The position numbers were made by a program, and so were the translations under genes. DNA of 14,541 nt from positions 1 through 14,541 of the forward strand of contig JABEUT010000171.1 in the NCBI GenBank assembly GCA_013044305.1, written 5' to 3'. The notes beneath the pieces were generated by a model that saw nothing but the letters and a program-made list of their open reading frames with translations, was not told the origin of the DNA and ran no database searches. This document shows, one piece after another, positions 7,253 through 14,152 of this stretch; positions within the stretch are counted from its first letter, which is position 1; the number at the start of each line of letters is the position of its first letter. The DNA comes from Bacteroidia bacterium (GTDB taxonomy: Bacteria; Bacteroidota; Bacteroidia; JABEUT01).

Positions 7253-8761
7253 TTACTTACGGTTACCCTTCATCTTGTTAAGATAAGGTGCAAGGCCTGC
7301 AACCGAGCACAGGAGCAAAAAAGGATACGCCGGCACGGAATAGCGCCAGTCGCAAAATCGAAGTACCAGCGGGTGAACAAGTATGATGTACAGCGCTATG
7401 CCCATAATTAAAAACTGGAAGGAGCGGAAATTAAAGAACTGTTTCCACATCCTTATCATACCAAATACCGCCGTTACAAGTACAAAATAATAGAGCAGGG
7501 CAAAGAGCAGTTTAATTGCATACGCTGCGGGATTGCTGCGGCTTACGGGTTTATCGAACAGTAATTGCGATCCGGATGTCATTACAAAACGGCGAAGTAA
7601 AATCAATGGCGCCTTAATATAATAAACAAAGGGTTTCTCCTTTTTCAGCGATGCGATGTAATTATCAATCTTCCCGTCTATTACTACGGCGAGTGCTCTT
7701 TTTTGCCGGTTTGTCATGCCTTCCAGGTTAACGGTATCTATCATCCTGTTCAGCTTCTCAAGGCTGTCGCGGTTGAACTTGGAGGTATAGCTGTATTGGG
7801 GCACTGCGTCAGTATTTACAAGCAGCAGGCGGTGGTTGCGTTCATTAAAGAAAATGTCATCCAGTTCGTAAATGGTGGGTGCGCCCCAGGCCTGTCCGTA
7901 TTTTTCCATCAGGGCATGAATATCCACAACCGTATCGGGCGAGAGGCCGTTTGTAAAATATTCTTTGGGTGCATTTGTCTTGCTTCCAATTATGGGATTG
8001 AAAAAGGTATGTGTATTATTCAGCAGCGGAGCTATAATGTGGTATGCCTTGTAATTATGCCTTATCCATGCCGCATCGCAAATAATGAAGGATGAAAAAA
8101 AGAGCAAGTAGCTGCCTGTTCTGCGGGGAGCTTTCAGAACAAGGAATATAAAGAAAAAGAAGAGGAACGGCAGCAGAACGGGCCGGCAGAAAATTGCCCA
8201 AGTGAGAAATGCTCCCGATAGAAAAATATAGGGATACCTGCCTTTTTCAAAATACAGTATAAACAGATAAACTGCAAAAATGAGGAAGGAAGTGGTGATG
8301 CTTTCTGTGAGCAGAAAACCATCGAAACAGGAAGTATAGCAGCTTAACGAGTATAATACAAAGGCTATGTAAAAAGCTGTATTGCTTTTGAATATGTTCC
8401 CGGCCGTAAGGGCTAAAATATAAACCGATACGGCTGATATTAACAGTTGCGACAAAATCATCAGATTGCAAGCCGTTCCTTTTGAAAAAAGCAGGATGAA
8501 TGGAAAATAGAAGGCTCCGTAGCCCGGCATGCGGTAATCGGGCGTATAGCTGCCTGTATGCACCAGATTATCAACCGGCGATAAATAGGCATAGGCATCG
8601 GCATCGGCAAAGCCGAAAAAACCGTCAATGTGCACTTCGGTGTGGGTGCGGGTAATGATTTTAAAAAGTAAGAATGCAAGTTTGAAAAGAATTGCGGCAA
8701 TAACCCAAAACCGCCATCTGCCCGGTTCTATACTGAAAATACGGGTCATGTAACTTTTCAT
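7253..8761 (-). CDS. Polytopic membrane glycosyltransferase (GT-C fold, GT39/ArnT-like)
   Basis: This 502-residue inner-membrane protein has many hydrophobic segments: residues 18-35, several between about 80 and 230, and a C-terminal group of about 400-495. The first extracytoplasmic loop carries acidic residues and DADAYAYL (53-60), then YRMPGYGAF (76-84); an acidic loop followed by an R-x-PGY motif is typical of GT39-like enzymes that use a lipid-phosphate sugar donor. LLTESITTSF and WAIFCRPVLLPF are further family-like segments. A large soluble loop lies at about residues 235-390. Donor and acceptor cannot be told from sequence; cell-surface glycan or lipid modification is the likely setting. 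The start lies 27 bp after the aminotransferase stop, so cotranscription is plausible. Met5 (8749) is an alternative start. Assignment to GT-C is fairly sure; the exact family is less so. Confidence 0.8.
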   Translation of the reverse strand: MKSYMTRIFSIEPGRWRFWVIAAILFKLAFLLFKIITRTHTEVHIDGFFGFADADAYAYLSPVDNLVHTGSYTPDYRMPGYGAFYFPFILLFSKGTACNLMILSQLLISAVSVYILALTAGNIFKSNTAFYIAFVLYSLSCYTSCFDGFLLTESITTSFLIFAVYLFILYFEKGRYPYIFLSGAFLTWAIFCRPVLLPFLFFFFIFLVLKAPRRTGSYLLFFSSFIICDAAWIRHNYKAYHIIAPLLNNTHTFFNPIIGSKTNAPKEYFTNGLSPDTVVDIHALMEKYGQAWGAPTIYELDDIFFNERNHRLLLVNTDAVPQYSYTSKFNRDSLEKLNRMIDTVNLEGMTNRQKRALAVVIDGKIDNYIASLKKEKPFVYYIKAPLILLRRFVMTSGSQLLFDKPVSRSNPAAYAIKLLFALLYYFVLVTAVFGMIRMWKQFFNFRSFQFLIMGIALYIILVHPLVLRFCDWRYSVPAYPFLLLCSVAGLAPYLNKMKGNRK

Positions 8762-8788
8762 ACCGTCATTTCCAAAGGTTAATTCTGC

Positions 8789-10003
8789 TTATTTTAGCAA
8801 AGCGAGGGCATTCCCGATGCGTTTAAACGCCTTTGTAAGAAGTTCTTCCGAGGTGGCATAAGAAATGCGTATGTGCCTGTCGTTGCCAAAAGCCGCGCCC
8901 GGTACAAGGGCTACTTTTGCCTCGTCGAGAAGGTAGGCGCAGAGGTCGGTTCCGTTTTTGATAGTTAGCCCGTTGGCTTCTTTTCCGCTACCACCCTTCG
9001 ATTTGCCAAAATAATAGGATACCTCCGGGAAGAGGTAAAAAGCGCCCTGGGGCACATTGGTTTTAAGCCCTGGAATGTTGCTCGTAAGTTGCAGTACAAG
9101 ATCGCGGCGCTTCCTGAATGAATTTCGCATGGCATCGGTAATGGAAGGGTCGATGGATACAGCCTTTTCGGCTGCCTTTTGTGCTATGGAACAGGTAGCC
9201 GATGTAATCTGCCCCTGTATTTTATCGCAAGCCTTGGCTATATCCGCCGGCGCCCCCATAAAACCAACCCTCCATCCCGTCATGGCGAAGGCTTTGGAGA
9301 CCCCGTTGATTGTAATTACACGGTCTTTTACCGATGGTATGCTGCCGATGCTTTCTGTTTTCCCTTCAAAGTTGATGAATTCATAAATTTCATCCGAGAT
9401 AACATACACGGAGGGATGACCGGCAATAGCGGCGGCCAGGTCTTGCAGTTCTGCACGGCTGTATACAGAACCCGTGGGGTTACATGGCGAGCTGTAGATG
9501 ATAAGCTTGGTTCGCGGCGTAATCGCTTTTCTGATTTGCGCGCCGGTAACCTTAAAATCGTTCTCCATGGCACCATCCACCAATACCGCCTTACCCTGTG
9601 CGAGCTTAATAATATCGAGGTAGCTGACCCAGTAGGGAACGGGCACTATTACTTCGTCGCCGGGGTCAATAAGGCTTAGCACGGCATTTGCAATGGATTG
9701 TTTGGCACCGGTAGATACCACTATCTGGTCTGCAGTAAAATCGAGGTTATTGTCGCGTTTAAATTTTCTGGCAACCGCTTCACGCAGCTCCAGGTATCCC
9801 GATACGTGGGTATAATAGCTGAAGTTATTGTCTATGGCGCTTTTGGCTGCTTCCTTTATTATTTCAGGGGTGGCAAAATCGGGTTCGCCAAGCGATAAAT
9901 TTATTACATCCACCCCCTGTGCCTTCAGCTCACGGCTTCGCCTTGCCATGGCAATGGTCTGTGATTCTGAAATTCCCGTTACACGCGACGATAATATAGA
10001 CAT
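8789..10003 (-). CDS. aspC: PLP-dependent aspartate-type aminotransferase (class I, subgroup I-gamma-like)
   Basis: This 404-residue fold-type I aminotransferase is cytoplasmic. Visible motifs in order: LSLGEPDF (37-43), VSTGAKQSI (96-104), Asn175 in SPCNPTGSVY, Asp204 and Tyr207 in VISDEIYEF (PLP ring and hydroxyl contacts), Schiff-base Lys237 in NGVSKAFAMTGWRVG, and Arg379 in HIRISYA (alpha-carboxylate binding). The GEPDF start and SKAFAMTGWR match the aspartate aminotransferases of Bacillus/Thermus type, which convert aspartate plus 2-oxoglutarate to oxaloacetate plus glutamate. Substrate preference (Asp, aromatic or Ala) is not decidable from sequence alone. There is an extra Gly/Ser/Lys-rich loop, GKSKGGSGKEANG, before the last quarter, common in Bacteroidota homologues. 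A TAnnTTTG box lies 55 nt upstream of the ATG. The glycosyltransferase gene follows after 27 bp. Confidence 0.93.
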   Translation of the reverse strand: MSILSSRVTGISESQTIAMARRSRELKAQGVDVINLSLGEPDFATPEIIKEAAKSAIDNNFSYYTHVSGYLELREAVARKFKRDNNLDFTADQIVVSTGAKQSIANAVLSLIDPGDEVIVPVPYWVSYLDIIKLAQGKAVLVDGAMENDFKVTGAQIRKAITPRTKLIIYSSPCNPTGSVYSRAELQDLAAAIAGHPSVYVISDEIYEFINFEGKTESIGSIPSVKDRVITINGVSKAFAMTGWRVGFMGAPADIAKACDKIQGQITSATCSIAQKAAEKAVSIDPSITDAMRNSFRKRRDLVLQLTSNIPGLKTNVPQGAFYLFPEVSYYFGKSKGGSGKEANGLTIKNGTDLCAYLLDEAKVALVPGAAFGNDRHIRISYATSEELLTKAFKRIGNALALLK

Positions 10004-10058
10004 TGAAACAGCCTGTTTTGTTTGATAATGATTATTAATAATGTGCCGAATTAAAGAA

Positions 10059-10066
10059 CAAAGCTA
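10059..10066 (-). promoter_or_regulatory. -7 promoter box of the aminotransferase gene
   Basis: On the minus strand TAGCTTTG fits TAnnTTTG exactly, 55 nt before the ATG at 10003. The upstream -33 position is T-rich without a perfect TTTG. It probably drives both the aminotransferase and the glycosyltransferase. Confidence 0.5.
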
Positions 10067-10157
10067 AAAAAAGAAATAGAACAGATGCCGATTAGAGTCA
10101 GGCCGGTAGTGGTTCAGTTTGCTGTAGGTTATTCATACCCCAGTGAGGTAAAATGTT

Positions 10158-10187
10158 AATAGCCCCAACCTTCAGGTCGGGGTTTAT
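10158..10187. repeat. REP-like hairpin 1 (30 nt)
   Basis: CCCCAACC (10163-10170) pairs with GGTCGGGG (10175-10182) with one A-C mismatch around a TTCA loop. The 30-nt unit matches hairpin 3 (10250-10279) at 21 of 30 positions, so the two seem to be members of one family. Confidence 0.7.
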
Positions 10188-10195
10188 GGCGCCCG

Positions 10196-10242
10196 CACCC
10201 CTTACCCCTCTCCCATAGTGGGAGAGGGGCTGGGGGAGTGGG
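10196..10242. repeat. REP-like hairpin 2 with outer and inner stems
   Basis: The inner stem CCCCTCTCCC (10205-10214) pairs perfectly with GGGAGAGGGG (10220-10229) over a 5-nt loop. Outer CACCCC (10196-10201) can pair with the GGGG-A-GTG run at 10233-10240 with a bulge. Such C-run / spacer / C-run palindromes are frequent between genes in Bacteroidota. Confidence 0.75.
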
Positions 10243-10249
10243 TTGTTAT

Positions 10250-10279
10250 AATAACCCCGCCTTTTAAGGCGGGGTTATT
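10250..10279. repeat. REP-like hairpin 3 (near-perfect 30-nt palindrome)
   Basis: AATAACCCCGCCTT and AAGGCGGGGTTATT are exact reverse complements (14 bp) with two central T. It could act as a bidirectional terminator, though no long T-tract follows on either strand. Confidence 0.75.
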
Positions 10280-10282
10280 GAT

Positions 10283-10305
10283 ATTAAACTCCTTTGGAGT
10301 TAAAA
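10283..10305. repeat. Short hairpin 4
   Basis: AACTCC (10287-10292) pairs with GGAGTT (10296-10301) around TTT, with a further AT-rich extension after one mismatch. It adjoins hairpin 3 and may be part of the same composite unit. Confidence 0.5.
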
Positions 10306-10479
10306 TTTCAAATTGAGCCACTACCGTCAGGCCGGCTGGGCAAAAAGGCAAGGGGAATAAACCAAATCAAAGGGGCCGCCGCTAAAGCCTTTGGTACATT
10401 CGAAACCGGAAGGAAGAGATTACCCGACAGATTTTACTTAACTTCCCGCTTCGGCGGAAATCGGTTTGGTCATTTTCTT

Positions 10480-10487
10480 TATTTTTG
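10480..10487 (+). promoter_or_regulatory. -7 promoter box of kynU
   Basis: TATTTTTG fits TAnnTTTG exactly and ends 27 nt before the ATG at 10515. The box overlaps the in-frame TTG at 10485, which argues against that TTG as the start. Confidence 0.55.
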
Positions 10488-10514
10488 AAACGTTTCCGTT
10501 TTAATACCCACTGC

Positions 10515-11792
10515 ATGAAATATACCAACTCACTTGCCTTTGCGCGCGAACAGGATAAAAAAGACAGTCTGAAAAAATTCAGAAGTAAATTTTATTTCCC
10601 AAAACATGGGGGCAGGGATGCGCTCTATTTCTGCGGCAATTCACTCGGTTTGCAGCCGCGTACAGTGGCGGCAAATATTACAACAGAACTTGAAGACTGG
10701 AGCCGGTTTGCATCGGAGGCACATTTCAAGGCGCATACCCCCTGGTATTCTTATCACGAAGTATTTGCCAAACCGCTTTCAAAGCTCTGCGGGGCGTTGC
10801 CGCAAGAGGTAATAGCCATGAACCAGCTTACCGTAAACCTGCACCTGCTGCTCATAACATTCTACCGCCCGACAGCCGGACGATATAAAATTATTTGCGA
10901 AGCTTCGGCATTCCCTTCCGATCAGTACGCCTTACAGACTCAAATGAATCTGCATGGCATAGACCCCGACAAGGCGCTGGTAGAGGTAACACCCCGCAAG
11001 GGCGAACACCTTTTGCGTACCGAAGATATACTTAAGGCAATAGATGAACATTCCGGAAGCCTTGCTCTTGTTTTGTTCGGAGGGATTAATTACCTTACTG
11101 GACAACTGTTCGATATGCCCTCAATAACAAGAGCCGCCCACAAGGCCGGAGCTCTTGCAGGATTCGATCTGGCACATGCCATGGGAAACGCGGAGCTGAA
11201 GCTGCACGACTGGCAGGCCGATTTTGCCGTTTGGTGTTCATACAAATACCTGAACTCGGGTCCGGGCGGAGTGGCGGGAGCGTTCATCCATTCAAAGCAC
11301 ACCGCTAACCTGCGGTTGCCGAGGCTGGGAGGATGGTGGGGCTATGATAAAAAAACACGCTTCCTGATGAAAAAGAAATTCATTCCCATGCCTACCGCCG
11401 AGGGATGGCAGTTGAGCAATGCACCTGTGCTGTCTATGGCTGCCCACAAGGCCTCGCTCGATATTTTTATGCAGGCCGGGGGAATGTCTCCCCTGCGAAA
11501 GAAAAGCCGCGCACTAACCGCGTATCTCGAATCTCTGCTAATGGAGATAAACAGCAGCGGTTATAAAACGAAATTAGAAATAATAACACCGGCAAACCCC
11601 GATGAAAGAGGATGCCAGCTCTCGGTAATTGCACACGGGGCAGGCAGGGAACTGTATGATAAAATTACGCGGTCGGGCGTTTACTGCGACTGGCGCGAAC
11701 CCAATGTGATACGCTTTGCTCCCGCGCCCTTATACAATTCTTTTACTGATGTTTGGAAACTCGGACAGGCAATACAGAAGTGTGTACGGTAA
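10515..11792 (+). CDS. kynU: Kynureninase
   Basis: This 425-residue PLP enzyme cleaves L-kynurenine (or 3-hydroxykynurenine) to anthranilate (or 3-hydroxyanthranilate) plus alanine, in tryptophan breakdown or NAD synthesis. Visible motifs: YFCGNSLGLQP (38-48), FPSDQYA (133-139), FDLAHAMGN (217-225, with PLP-pyridine Asp218 and His221), the Schiff-base Lys244 in WCSYKYLNSGPGG, GWWG (273-276), and EGWQLSN (296-302) near the substrate carboxylate site. Length is close to bacterial kynureninases. The ATG at 10515 is chosen over the in-frame TTG at 10485, which lies inside the promoter box. One oddity: the residue after GWWG, usually His (GWWGH), is Tyr277, and the KMD usually found a few residues on is LMK. 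No tryptophan dioxygenase, kynurenine formamidase or monooxygenase gene is in the window. Identity is sure; which branch it serves is not. Confidence 0.95.
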   Translation: MKYTNSLAFAREQDKKDSLKKFRSKFYFPKHGGRDALYFCGNSLGLQPRTVAANITTELEDWSRFASEAHFKAHTPWYSYHEVFAKPLSKLCGALPQEVIAMNQLTVNLHLLLITFYRPTAGRYKIICEASAFPSDQYALQTQMNLHGIDPDKALVEVTPRKGEHLLRTEDILKAIDEHSGSLALVLFGGINYLTGQLFDMPSITRAAHKAGALAGFDLAHAMGNAELKLHDWQADFAVWCSYKYLNSGPGGVAGAFIHSKHTANLRLPRLGGWWGYDKKTRFLMKKKFIPMPTAEGWQLSNAPVLSMAAHKASLDIFMQAGGMSPLRKKSRALTAYLESLLMEINSSGYKTKLEIITPANPDERGCQLSVIAHGAGRELYDKITRSGVYCDWREPNVIRFAPAPLYNSFTDVWKLGQAIQKCVR

Positions 11793-11805
11793 AACGTTTA
11801 TTGTC

Positions 11806-11813
11806 TATTTTCG
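11806..11813 (+). promoter_or_regulatory. Possible -7 box of the SpoIIE phosphatase gene
   Basis: TATTTTCG matches TAnnTTTG with one mismatch and lies 28 nt before the upstream ATG (11842) and 85 nt before the preferred ATG (11899). The gap after kynU has no terminator, so read-through from kynU is also possible. Confidence 0.3.
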
Positions 11814-11898
11814 CAACTGAACGTTCACTATTGTACTTAAAATGAGCATTTCCCCGATACTTTGTTTTCATTACCGGAGGCGTCAGGCTTTTGTATCC

Positions 11899-13935
11899 AT
11901 GAAGGGTATCCTCCTTGTGCTCGCTGTTCTGCTGCCGCTTATAACCCTTGCCGACAACGGCAATCAGGATTCCTTACAGCGCATAATCAAATACTCCAGA
12001 TACAACATTGCCAAAGCCGATGCCCTTGTTGCCCTTTCGGAAATAGAATATACTTCAAATATAGATTCGGTTATACCACTGTGCACCGAGGCAGTGGACC
12101 TGCTCGATTCCGATATATCCGATAGTTCGGCAAAAGCGAATTCAAGAAAACTGTTTATCAAGGCGCACGCCCTGAACAACATAGGCGCCGTTTATTACCA
12201 GAAAGGGATATTACGCAAGGCTATTGATTTTTACCTTGCCGGGCTTAAATTGCGCGATTCGCTCGGCGACAAGGAAGGCATGGCGGAGTCGTACAACAAC
12301 CTCGGAGTGGTATATAAAAGTCAGGGCGGCATAACGCAGGCAATAGATTATTACCGGAAAAGCCTTGAACTGTACAGAGAAACAGGCAACCTGCAAGGGC
12401 AGGCTACCGCAACCGGTAACATAGGATCGCTCTTTGCTTCGGAAAATAAAAATGATACTGCATCAGCCTATTTTTCAAAAATGTACCTGCTTGAAGATTC
12501 GGGAGGCAATACAGAGGGTATGGTAAAGGCGCTATACAACACGGCGGTAATTTACCAGACGGAAGGCAAGTACACCGAGGCGCTCGAAATTTGTTTCCAA
12601 AGCCTTGACCTGCTCGGCAAAATAGACGACGACCAGGATAAAGCCGATATTCTTTATCTCATCGCCGATCTCGAATATTTTACAAACAACTTCCCTAAAG
12701 CCGATGAATACGGGCGTAAGGCATTGAAAGCATATCAGGACATGGGCTTTCCCGATAACATATTAAGTGCAGCGCACCTGCTGTACCGCCTGTACAACGA
12801 TGAAAAAAAGTGGAAGGACGCCCTTGAAATGTACGTAATATATTCCAGCATGCACGACAGTGTGAACAATACCGAAACCCGAAGACAGATCATACAAAAG
12901 GTACTGGAATATGAGTACGCGCGGAAAGAAGACCAGAACAGGCACGAGCAGGAAAAAAGGGAGCTGCTCCAAACGGCTGAAAGCAAACGCGAGAAACTTG
13001 CTACAATACTGGCTGTTTTAATAGCTGTTTCGGCGGCAATAATTGCGAGCCTTGTTTTCCGGTCTTTAAAAACCACCCGCAAGCAAAAAGGAATCATAGA
13101 GGAACAGAAATTACTGGTGGAAGAGAAGAATAAAGACATACTCGATTCCATAACCTACGCCAAACGCCTGCAGGATGCCATACTGCCGCCCATGAGCCTG
13201 ATAGAGCATTATTTCCCCGAATCATTTGTATTATATAAACCCAAGGATATTGTAGCGGGCGACTTTTACTGGTTAGCCCCCCTGCCCCCCGAAGGGGGGA
13301 GTAAATCCTCTCCATCATTCGATTCAAAAATCCCCCATTCGGGGGGTAGGGGGGCTCTTATAGCCGCCTGCGACTGCACCGGCCACGGGGTGCCGGGAGC
13401 CCTGGTGAGTGTGGTATGCTCCAATGCCTTGAACAGAGCGGTAAAGGAGTTTCATATCACCGAACCCGGCAAAATACTGGATAAGGTACGGGAACTTGTT
13501 ATGGAAACCTTTGCCACCGCAGGAGAAGTGCGCGACGGCATGGATGTGTCCCTTTGCTGCATAGATAGAGCCACGGGGACTATACTGTGGAGCGGCGCAA
13601 ATAACCCGCTGCTATATGTGCAAAATGGAACACTTGCAGAGATACGCCCTGACAAGCAGCCGGTAGGAAAGTTTGAAATAGACTCGCCGTTCACCACCCA
13701 TACCGTCCCGGCTACTGTTACATCGCTGTATTTATTCTCCGACGGTTTTTCCGATCAGTTTGGCGGACCAAATGGGAAAAAATTCAAGTATGCCCGCCTG
13801 AAACAGACCCTTCTGGCTATAAGCGGCAGGCCTATGCACGATCAGAAAGAACTGCTGGAAAAGGAATTTACGCAATGGCAGGGTAATTTACAGCAAACCG
13901 ACGACGTTTGCGTAATTGGAATTAGCCTGGTCTGA
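11899..13935 (+). CDS. TPR-repeat membrane sensor with SpoIIE/PP2C-type Ser/Thr phosphatase domain
   Basis: From ATG 11899 the protein has 678 residues and starts with a signal peptide (MKGILLVLAVLLPLITLA); an in-frame ATG at 11842 would add 19 residues in front of it and is less likely. About residues 85-340 are tetratricopeptide repeats (ALNNIGAVYYQKG, SYNNLGVVYKSQG, ALYNTAVIYQTEG), followed by a charged coiled coil, one membrane helix at about 366-390, a second coiled coil (to about 430) and a PP2C/SpoIIE domain to the end. Metal-binding acidic residues are visible: Asp455 in AGDFYW, Asp492 in DCTGHGVPGAL, Asp615 and Asp619 in FSDGFSDQ, and Asp668-Asp669 in DDVCVIG. TPRs would face the periplasm and the phosphatase the cytoplasm, as in Bacteroidota partner-switching or signalling proteins; the target is unknown. 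Residues 460-486 come from an inserted palindromic DNA element (see repeat). No anti-sigma or STAS gene is adjacent. Confidence 0.92.
   Translation: MKGILLVLAVLLPLITLADNGNQDSLQRIIKYSRYNIAKADALVALSEIEYTSNIDSVIPLCTEAVDLLDSDISDSSAKANSRKLFIKAHALNNIGAVYYQKGILRKAIDFYLAGLKLRDSLGDKEGMAESYNNLGVVYKSQGGITQAIDYYRKSLELYRETGNLQGQATATGNIGSLFASENKNDTASAYFSKMYLLEDSGGNTEGMVKALYNTAVIYQTEGKYTEALEICFQSLDLLGKIDDDQDKADILYLIADLEYFTNNFPKADEYGRKALKAYQDMGFPDNILSAAHLLYRLYNDEKKWKDALEMYVIYSSMHDSVNNTETRRQIIQKVLEYEYARKEDQNRHEQEKRELLQTAESKREKLATILAVLIAVSAAIIASLVFRSLKTTRKQKGIIEEQKLLVEEKNKDILDSITYAKRLQDAILPPMSLIEHYFPESFVLYKPKDIVAGDFYWLAPLPPEGGSKSSPSFDSKIPHSGGRGALIAACDCTGHGVPGALVSVVCSNALNRAVKEFHITEPGKILDKVRELVMETFATAGEVRDGMDVSLCCIDRATGTILWSGANNPLLYVQNGTLAEIRPDKQPVGKFEIDSPFTTHTVPATVTSLYLFSDGFSDQFGGPNGKKFKYARLKQTLLAISGRPMHDQKELLEKEFTQWQGNLQQTDDVCVIGISLV
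13275..13356. repeat. Intragenic palindromic element inside the SpoIIE phosphatase domain
   Basis: Arm 1 (13275-13300) and arm 2 (13331-13356) are 26-nt inverted repeats matching at 24 of 26 positions, separated by 30 nt. Each arm also holds its own small C-run/G-run hairpin. The element is translated in frame as a Pro/Gly/Ser-rich stretch (residues 460-486: APLPPEGG ... HSGGRGA) lying between strand GDFYWL and strand ALIAACDCTGHG of the phosphatase fold, where homologues usually have a short turn. The reading frame is intact on both sides. I infer a small mobile palindrome of the REP/RPE kind that landed in a tolerant loop. Confidence 0.8.
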
Positions 13936-13953
13936 TTTATTGATTTTAAAGTG

Positions 13954-14027
<74 letters not shown>

Positions 14028-14119
14028 GTTAAAAAAACAGTGTGCGAATTTAATACTTAAACTGATACAGGAGCGCGAATTCTGTAATATTATTCAATGT
14101 CATCGGTTTCAATCTTTAG

Positions 14120-14127
14120 TAATTTTG
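14120..14127 (+). promoter_or_regulatory. -7 promoter box of the HAD hydrolase gene
   Basis: TAATTTTG fits TAnnTTTG exactly and ends 25 nt before the ATG at 14153. No proper -33 TTTG is seen. The 125-bp gap between tRNA and this gene must also hold the tRNA promoter on the other strand, which I could not identify. Confidence 0.5.
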
Positions 14128-14152
14128 CGCTTTAAGTAATACGTTGATAGCA

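Larger units (their letters stand above)
10097..10335. repeat. Intergenic hairpin cluster bounded by short direct and inverted repeats
   Basis: Most of the 511-bp gap between the aminotransferase and kynU is filled by repeats. GTCAGGCCGG occurs as a direct repeat at 10097-10106 and 10326-10335. Overlapping it, CGGTAGTGGTTCAG (10104-10117) is inverted as TTGAGCCACTACCG (10313-10326) with 12 of 14 bases matched. Between these ends lie four hairpins, listed separately. No coding frame of interest spans the block. It resembles a REP/MITE-like composite, or a cluster of REP-type palindromes. Nothing in the window could mobilise it. Confidence 0.6.

Noticed and set aside
10158..10305. CRISPR-like array
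   Set aside because: The hairpins differ from one another, spacing is irregular, and no identical direct repeats of CRISPR length or cas genes are present.
10485..10514. In-frame TTG start 30 nt upstream of the kynU ATG
   Set aside because: The TTG lies inside the TATTTTTG promoter box, and the extra ten residues have no family counterpart; the ATG at 10515 fits better.
11842..11898. Upstream ATG of the SpoIIE phosphatase gene
   Set aside because: It would place 19 residues, including RRR, before a clean signal peptide. ATG 11899 gives a normal signal peptide at the N-terminus. It is not excluded, only less likely.
13300..13330. Frameshift or pseudogene in the phosphatase at the inserted element
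   Set aside because: The frame continues through the element into DCTGHG and all later motifs, so the gene appears intact.
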